From contig NC_030683.2 in NCBI RefSeq assembly GCF_000004195.4, positions 88,003,410-88,067,409 of the forward strand: a stretch of DNA of 64,000 nucleotides, in the 5' to 3' direction. Positions 58,847 through 64,000 of the stretch are shown here, piece after piece. Made by a program: the position numbers and the translations under genes. Numbering within the stretch: position 1 is the first letter of the stretch; every line of letters starts with the position of its first letter. Source of the DNA: Xenopus tropicalis (Eukaryota; Chordata; Amphibia; Anura; Pipidae). The notes under the pieces are model-generated. The model searched no databases and was not told where the DNA came from. It saw only the letters and a program-made list of their open reading frames with translations.

Positions 58847-59235
58847 ACAGAGGGCCTGCTAACACCGCTTGTCATCAACATACAATGCCGCTTTGACATC
58901 CTTACCCCTGGCAGTTTTACAACAGCTCACACTTCCAGTCATGTACTTTGAAGGATTAACACCTGCATCAATGAGAATCATGGTACCATTATGACTGGAT
59001 CATACCTTCTTACACCTGTCCGTTTTTCAGCTAACACCTAACTGAACCAGTTCAATGGAACCATTGTCATTGGATATCTGTGTCTGAACTACCATCAAGG
59101 GTTTAAATACCAGGGAATTCCCTACCAGTCATTTGAACTGAAAAAGCCACTCGGATGAGTGGTGAAATGTTTTCAAGAAAAACTCAGAAAAGTCCAGTTG
59201 TTTTTAGACTTAATTCCACTAGATACTTTAATACA

Positions 59236-59869
59236 TGCAGCATCTCAATCACTTGCTGCTATTCTCCTTGGATTCTTTGGAAGAGCAGGAATTTAGTGGT
59301 GCTTATTGTAGCTGCTCTCTGGCCCGCAGTGTTTTTTCACTATACCCCCAGAATGAATACTTAACAGTTTATATTATGTTCAGCGACCTATTAAAAAATC
59401 TCGCCAAACTGGAATACATATATATCTGTAAATATTGCCCTTTTACATCCTTTCGATTGACCCGCCATTTAGTGATGGGCTGTGTGCTCCCTCAGAGATC
59501 ACATGACAAAAAATTATGCAGTTTAGGAAGTAGTGTGGAAGCAAAAGACAGAATTCTGTCAGTTAATTGGCTGATGAGGCCTAGCATGTATCTGTGCCTT
59601 GGCTTGTTTGTGCGCACTGTGAATCCTATGATCCCAAGAGGCGGCCCTTCCCAAGAGGTTTTTATTTTGCATTTTAAAGCTTAGAAAACATACATACATG
59701 TAACACTAATAAAGTATCATGTGGTTTTACATCTTGTTGTCTTGTTGTTATTTATACAGATAGCATATATGACAGTATTCGCACATGATGTAGTCTTAAT
59801 TAGAGGACCTGTTGTTGAGGATGGTCCCTGAAACCCTTAGAGTAGGAACAGTTCACATGGTAGCATCTA
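59236..59869. other. Repeat-like non-coding stretch
   Basis: AGTTAATTGGCTGATGAGGCC and TGTGAATCCTATGATCCC (about 59560-59640) resemble the interior of a common frog repeat, which I cannot name. No exon of the C1orf159-like gene was seen. Confidence 0.4.
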
Positions 59870-59879
59870 TCCAGTTTCT

Positions 59880-62800
59880 CTAGATTTTTTCGTATTTTTG
59901 GGGGCATCCCCGTGCAATATCTGTAATTTGGAACAGTGGTAGTAGGGTTTTGATTAGGTTTAGCCATCTATCTATTGTAGGAGGGGACTGGGCTATCCAG
60001 TGCAGGAGTATACATTTCCTGGCATAGAACAGTAGGCTACTGTAGAGGGTTCTCATGTGGGCTGTCGGGATAAGGTCATCAATTACTCCCAATAGGCAAA
60101 CCTTGGGTGTTAAGAGGTTGGGGAGGGAGGTTTTTTCCTGGATGTACATTGTTACTTGCACCCAGAAGGACTGAATTGCCTGGCATTGCCAGATAAGGTG
60201 TATATAGTTTGCCTCTGGAGCGTTGCACTTGGGGCATTGGGATGAGTTGCGCCTACTCATGCGGTATAGTCTCAATGGGGTTAGGTGGAGCCTATGAATG
60301 ATCTTGAATTGTATCAGCCTGTCTCTAGTTGAGACAAGATAGTCGTAGGCTCTCTCCGTGGCTTCATCCCAATCGTCATCATCAATATCTGGGAAATCTC
60401 TCTGCCACATTGTGTGTTTTGTCTGTTTTGAAGGGGGATTTAACTGTCGAGGAGGAGCGCATATAGTGTTGTGGTGAGTTTTTTGTTCGAGGGGTTTCGG
60501 AGGGTTAGTTCTATGTTGGATGGGGTCAGTCGAGGTTCAGATCCCCCGAATTGTGCCCGAAGGGCATGGCAGAGTTGGAGGTAGGAATACCATGAAAGTA
60601 TTGTTTGGGATTGCGAATGCCTATATTGGTCTCTTGGCCTGGAGGAGGAAGTTAGGGTTTGTGGGGTCTGGGTTCAGCCACCATTGGATGTAATATATTT
60701 GTGATGCCAGGTAGTATAGGAACCAGTGTGGTAGGCCCAGGCCTCCTTCAGTAACTGGTGCCCTTAGTTTATTTCTAGCAAATCTGGGTGTTTTATTTGC
60801 CCATAAAAATGCTGTTTGTACTGTGTCTAGGGTGGTGAAAAAGTGCTTAGGGATTGGGGTTGGGGAGTTGTGGAAGATGTATAGGAATTTGGGGAGGAAG
60901 ATCATTTTTATCAGGTTTATCTTGCCCCAGATGGTAAGGGGTAGGTTAGCCCATATCGCCATTTTTTCTTTCATAGTTTTAAGTATTGGGTCAAGGTTAC
61001 TTGGGAAGAAGGTTTCTATTCTCCTGTGGACCACCACTCCAAGGTATTTAAAGGAGTTTACCCAAGTGAGGGGAGTGCGGGGAAATCTGCTGGGTTCAAT
61101 GCCCTCATCTATTGGGAATACACTGGATTTCTCCCAGTTTATTTTAAGACCGGAAAAGGTTCCAAACTGGTTTACCACTTGTAGCACTGTTTGGAGGGAA
61201 TTCCCTGGGCTGTCAAGGTATAGCAGAACATTGTTTGCATAGAGAGATATGCGCTCCTCCACTCCACCCAGCTTTAGCCCTGTAATGCCCCGGGACTGTC
61301 TTATTTTGATGGCCAGGGCGAACAGCAACGGCAAGAGGGGGGCAGCTTTGTCGTGTGCCTCTAGTTAGGCTGAATTCTGGTGATGTGTATCCATTGACTC
61401 TGACTTTTGCTGATGGTGACTGGTAAAGTAGCCTCACGCATTGAATAAACTGGTTGCCTAGGCCAGGGGTCGGGAACCTTTTTGGCTGAGAGAGCCATAA
61501 ACACCACATATTTTAAAATGTAATTCCGTGAGAGCCATACAATATGTTTGGCCGCGGATGCTGCGGGGCAAGGTAGGGTGGGTGCCAAGGATGCCGGATG
61601 CAGAGGGCGTGGCCTGCGCTCGGCAGATGGAAGACGTGTTCTAAGCCTTAGAACACATCTTCTATCCGCCGAGCACAGGGGCAAGGTAGGGTGGGTGCCA
61701 AGGATACCGGAAGCGATGCGGAGGAGGGCATAGCCTGCGCTCGGCGGATAGAAGACGTGTTCTAAGGCTTAGAACACGTCTTCTATCCGCCGAGTGCAGG
61801 CCACGCCCCTCGTTATTTTTTTTATTTATGATTTGGCAGAGAGCCAGATGCAGCCATCAAAAGAGCCACATCTGGCTCCCGAGCCATAGGTTCCCTACCC
61901 CTGGCCTAGGCCATATACCCCCAGGACCTCCCAGAGGTATGACCATTCCACCGATTCAAAGGCTTTCGCCGCATCCAGTGAGACCACAATGCGTGAACCC
62001 TTGTTTAGGTGGTCTGCATGTATATTTGTGAACAGCCTGCGGATATTTATATTTGTGGCTTTGTTCAGCATGAATCCAGTTTGGTATGGATCTATTAGTT
62101 CCTCAATTATTAGTTTGTCTATTGGATAGAATTTTTGCAAAGATTTTAGCATCTGTATTGAGGAGGGATATAGGTCTGTATGACCCGCAGTTGAGGAGGT
62201 CTTTACCTTCTTTTGGGATAACAACTATTAGTGCGCTGCTGAAGGAGGGAGGGAGTTGGTTGTGGTCTAGTGCACTTATTATAGTTTTGTGGAGCCATGG
62301 GGTTAACAGCTCGGTGGATTTGTACCAGTCTGAGGGTAATCCATCTGGTCCTGGGGTTTTCTGAGATTGGAGGGAGGCTATGGCCTCTCTGACTTCCTCC
62401 AGGGTTATTGGTCTGTTTAGCTGTGCAGTACTGTGTGGGGCTAATTTTGGCAATGGTATATCTCTTATGTATGCTGAGAGTTGGTCCGGTTTATAGGCAA
62501 CTTAGTTGCATATAGTTGCTGGTAAAATTGGGCGAATGTGTGTGCTATCTGAGAGGGGTCAGTGACAGGTGTTCCTGTGGGGGAGTAATCCTAGGGATGG
62601 TGTTGGAGGGTGTTTGTGCCCTGGACAGGTGGGCTAGGAGTTTTCCGTTTTTTTCCCCCCTTATCAAACGTTTTTTGGGTGGCGTAGAGTAATTTTTTTT
62701 GGGTCATTTATTTCTGGTTCTGGTTTCTTCCAGGGCAGTTTGAGCTGCCCTGAAGTTGTGGAGGGTGTCTGCTCCGGAGTTAGAAATGTATGCCTCCTCT

Positions 62801-63753
62801 ATTTCCCTGAGCTCATGTTGTCTTTCCTCTAGTTCCTGGGCTGATGCTTTTCTAGTTCCGCTAATGGCTGCTATTAGGGCTCCCCTTAGTGTTACTTTGC
62901 ATGCTTCCCATACCATGGTTGGTGTCGCCGTGTCTGGGTTAGTTGCCCAAAATTCTGTTAAGGTGGTGTCGTTTTGTTCTTTTACTGAGGTGTGTGTCAG
63001 CCACATGGGGCTAAGGCGCCATAGTTTTGTAGCGGGGTTTTGGGTAAAATTAATTTGGACCAGGAGGGGAGAGTGATCTGACATCATTCTTGTTAAATAT
63101 TTTATTTTCGCCACCCGTGGGAGAAGATCTGTGGATGCAAGTGCTAGATCTTTACGTGATAGGGTGTTATGGGTTGTGGAGAAGCAGGAGTAGTCTCGCT
63201 GATCGGTGTGTTTCCATCGCCAGATGTCTGTGAGGCTCATGGCTTGGACCCATTGAGGGAATTTGGGGTTAGTTTGGGGACTTGGGTGTAGTTTGTCCAG
63301 GGAGGGGTCTAGTAAGGCATTGAAATCACCCATAAAAAGTATTGGGGCCAGGGGAAATAGAGCTATCTTGGTTATGATAGTGTCTAGAAGGTTGTGATCA
63401 AACGGGTGGGGGGGGATGTAGAGGTTCACCAGGGTAAGTGGTTGGTTGTAGATGGTGCAGCTAATCAATATATAACGACCATAGTGGTCTGTAGTGAGGT
63501 CTTTCAGGGCAAAGTGTATACCTTTTCACATCAGGACCGATGTGCCTCTAGCGTGGAAGAAGAAGGTGGAGTGGTAGATGTGAGCTATCCATGGTCTCCT
63601 TAGTGCCATCAACCTTTGACCTATTAGATGGGTCTCCTGTAGTAGTAGTATGTCAGGGGTGTATTTTTTGACATAGTCAAACATTATTGCTCTTTTGAAC
63701 TTGGAGTTCAGGCCCCTGACATTCCAGGAAATCAATCTAAGTGGGGTCCCCAT
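59880..63753 (-). pseudogene. L1 ORF2: endonuclease, reverse transcriptase, C-terminal knuckle
   Basis: The start MGTPLRLISWNVRGLN is followed by LLQETHL, MGDFNALLDPS and MMSDHSPLL, all the expected residues of the APE-type endonuclease. A TGA at 63526-63528 and a stop at about 62704 interrupt one frame. RT follows with KTPGPDGLP and SYRPISLLN (about 62230-62390), SLDAAKAFESVEW (motif A, about 61960), the hAT insertion, then a frameshifted RGTRQ region. The motif C position reads YANN (about 61231-61242) instead of YADD. The C-terminal part 59880-60410 has CPKCNAPEANYIHLIWQC. It is inactive through several independent lesions. Confidence 0.85.
61464..61903. mobile_element. hAT-like element, 440 bp, GCCTAGGC duplication, internal tandem hairpins
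   Basis: The ends CAGGGGTCGGGAACCT and AGGTTCCCTACCCCTG are inverted repeats. A perfect 8-bp duplication GCCTAGGC lies at 61456-61463 and 61904-61911. Inside are two tandem copies (from about 61563 and about 61680) of a roughly 120-bp unit, each holding a long hairpin (AGAAGACGTGTTCTAAG with its complement). It is non-coding. Confidence 0.9.
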
Positions 63754-64000
63754 GTCTAGTTTGGACCTTTTGTGTAGTGCTAATTGGGTACCTGTTTGTG
63801 TAGGAGGCCTTGCTATCTGTTATCTGACATTTCTGTAACCATCATGAATAATAACTGTACATACCATAACTTTCCCACAATTCCCTTCCTGCCCGACCTG
63901 ACCGAGAACATGGCAGGTATCGTTCCCAAATGGCGAACTTTCAAACTGTTTGGTGGTAAGCAATAGTGGTGAGCTCTTATGGCACCATATAAATCATAGT

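Larger units (their letters stand above)
57560..59235 (+). mobile_element. Penelope-like retroelement, degraded
   Basis: It has an N-terminal RT piece, a stretch in the opposite orientation with a hammerhead-like motif (57934-58060), a C-terminal RT piece and a GIY-YIG endonuclease. Then comes a tail with CACTCGGATGAGTGGTGAAA (59148-59167) and TTTTCAAGAAAAACTCAG. The central RT, including its catalytic motif, is deleted. Edges are approximate. Confidence 0.75.
59870..64000 (-). mobile_element. L1-type LINE, minus strand, running off the window
   Basis: ORF2 remnants run from 63753 down to 59880. The interval 63754-64000 fits the ORF1-ORF2 spacer, and ORF1 would be outside the window. The 3' edge is approximate and no poly(A) tail was recognised. 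A hAT element (61464-61903) sits in the RT region. Confidence 0.8.

Noticed and set aside
63784..63966. Short plus-strand frame at the window end
   Set aside because: It is antisense to the L1 spacer upstream of ORF2; no independent support.
56812..64000. Search for the transmembrane exon of the C1orf159-like gene
   Set aside because: No acceptor followed by a hydrophobic phase-compatible exon was found; the sequence is mostly MITE, Penelope-like and L1 remnants.
1..64000. tRNA, rRNA, snRNA genes, CRISPR arrays, bacterial operons
   Set aside because: Looked for by eye on both strands; nothing convincing. The window is vertebrate nuclear DNA.

Overview
This is a eukaryotic, repeat-dense vertebrate window, most likely from a clawed frog (Xenopus; the species is not decidable by eye). 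The evidence is the families of terminal-inverted-repeat elements (T2/Kolobok-like with TTAA ends, Harbinger-like with TAA target duplications, hAT-like with 8-bp duplications, and a CAGGTATGGGACC-ended family with TA duplications), together with spliced, low-density host coding sequence.

Layout. 1-10120: AT-rich non-coding DNA with nested small elements and a solo LTR at 8376-9304. 10121-26494: a 16-kb nest of transposons. An old hAT-like, minisatellite-bearing element was entered by a BEL/Pao LTR retrotransposon (10178-25694). That element was later entered by a 5'-truncated CR1-like LINE (13883-14969), a Harbinger DNA transposon (16203-19386, itself holding a truncated L1 tail at 17703-18344) and a Ty3/gypsy chromovirus (19447-24676, minus strand). 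26495-42000: mainly non-coding with many small elements, including a 531-bp near-palindrome at 41311-41841.

42180-56811 and beyond: the only host gene I can support. A promoter with four ZNF143/Staf-like sites (42200-42445) and a probable non-coding first exon (ending 42515) lead to five phase-compatible coding exons between 48872 and 56811. They encode the cysteine-rich extracellular part of a protein matching human C1orf159. The transmembrane exon is not visible and should lie beyond 64000. Its introns carry two Tc1-like transposons: one at 43784-45390 with an uninterrupted 340-residue DD34E transposase and long intact inverted repeats, and one at 53119-54729 with a broken transposase.

57560-59230: a degraded Penelope-like element with reverse transcriptase and GIY-YIG remnants, plus a hammerhead-ribozyme-like relic. 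59870-64000: an L1-type LINE on the minus strand (endonuclease, RT, C-terminal zinc knuckle), broken by stops and by a 440-bp hAT element.

No rRNA, tRNA, CRISPR array or prokaryotic operon was seen. Family names come from motifs read by eye; no database search was run.
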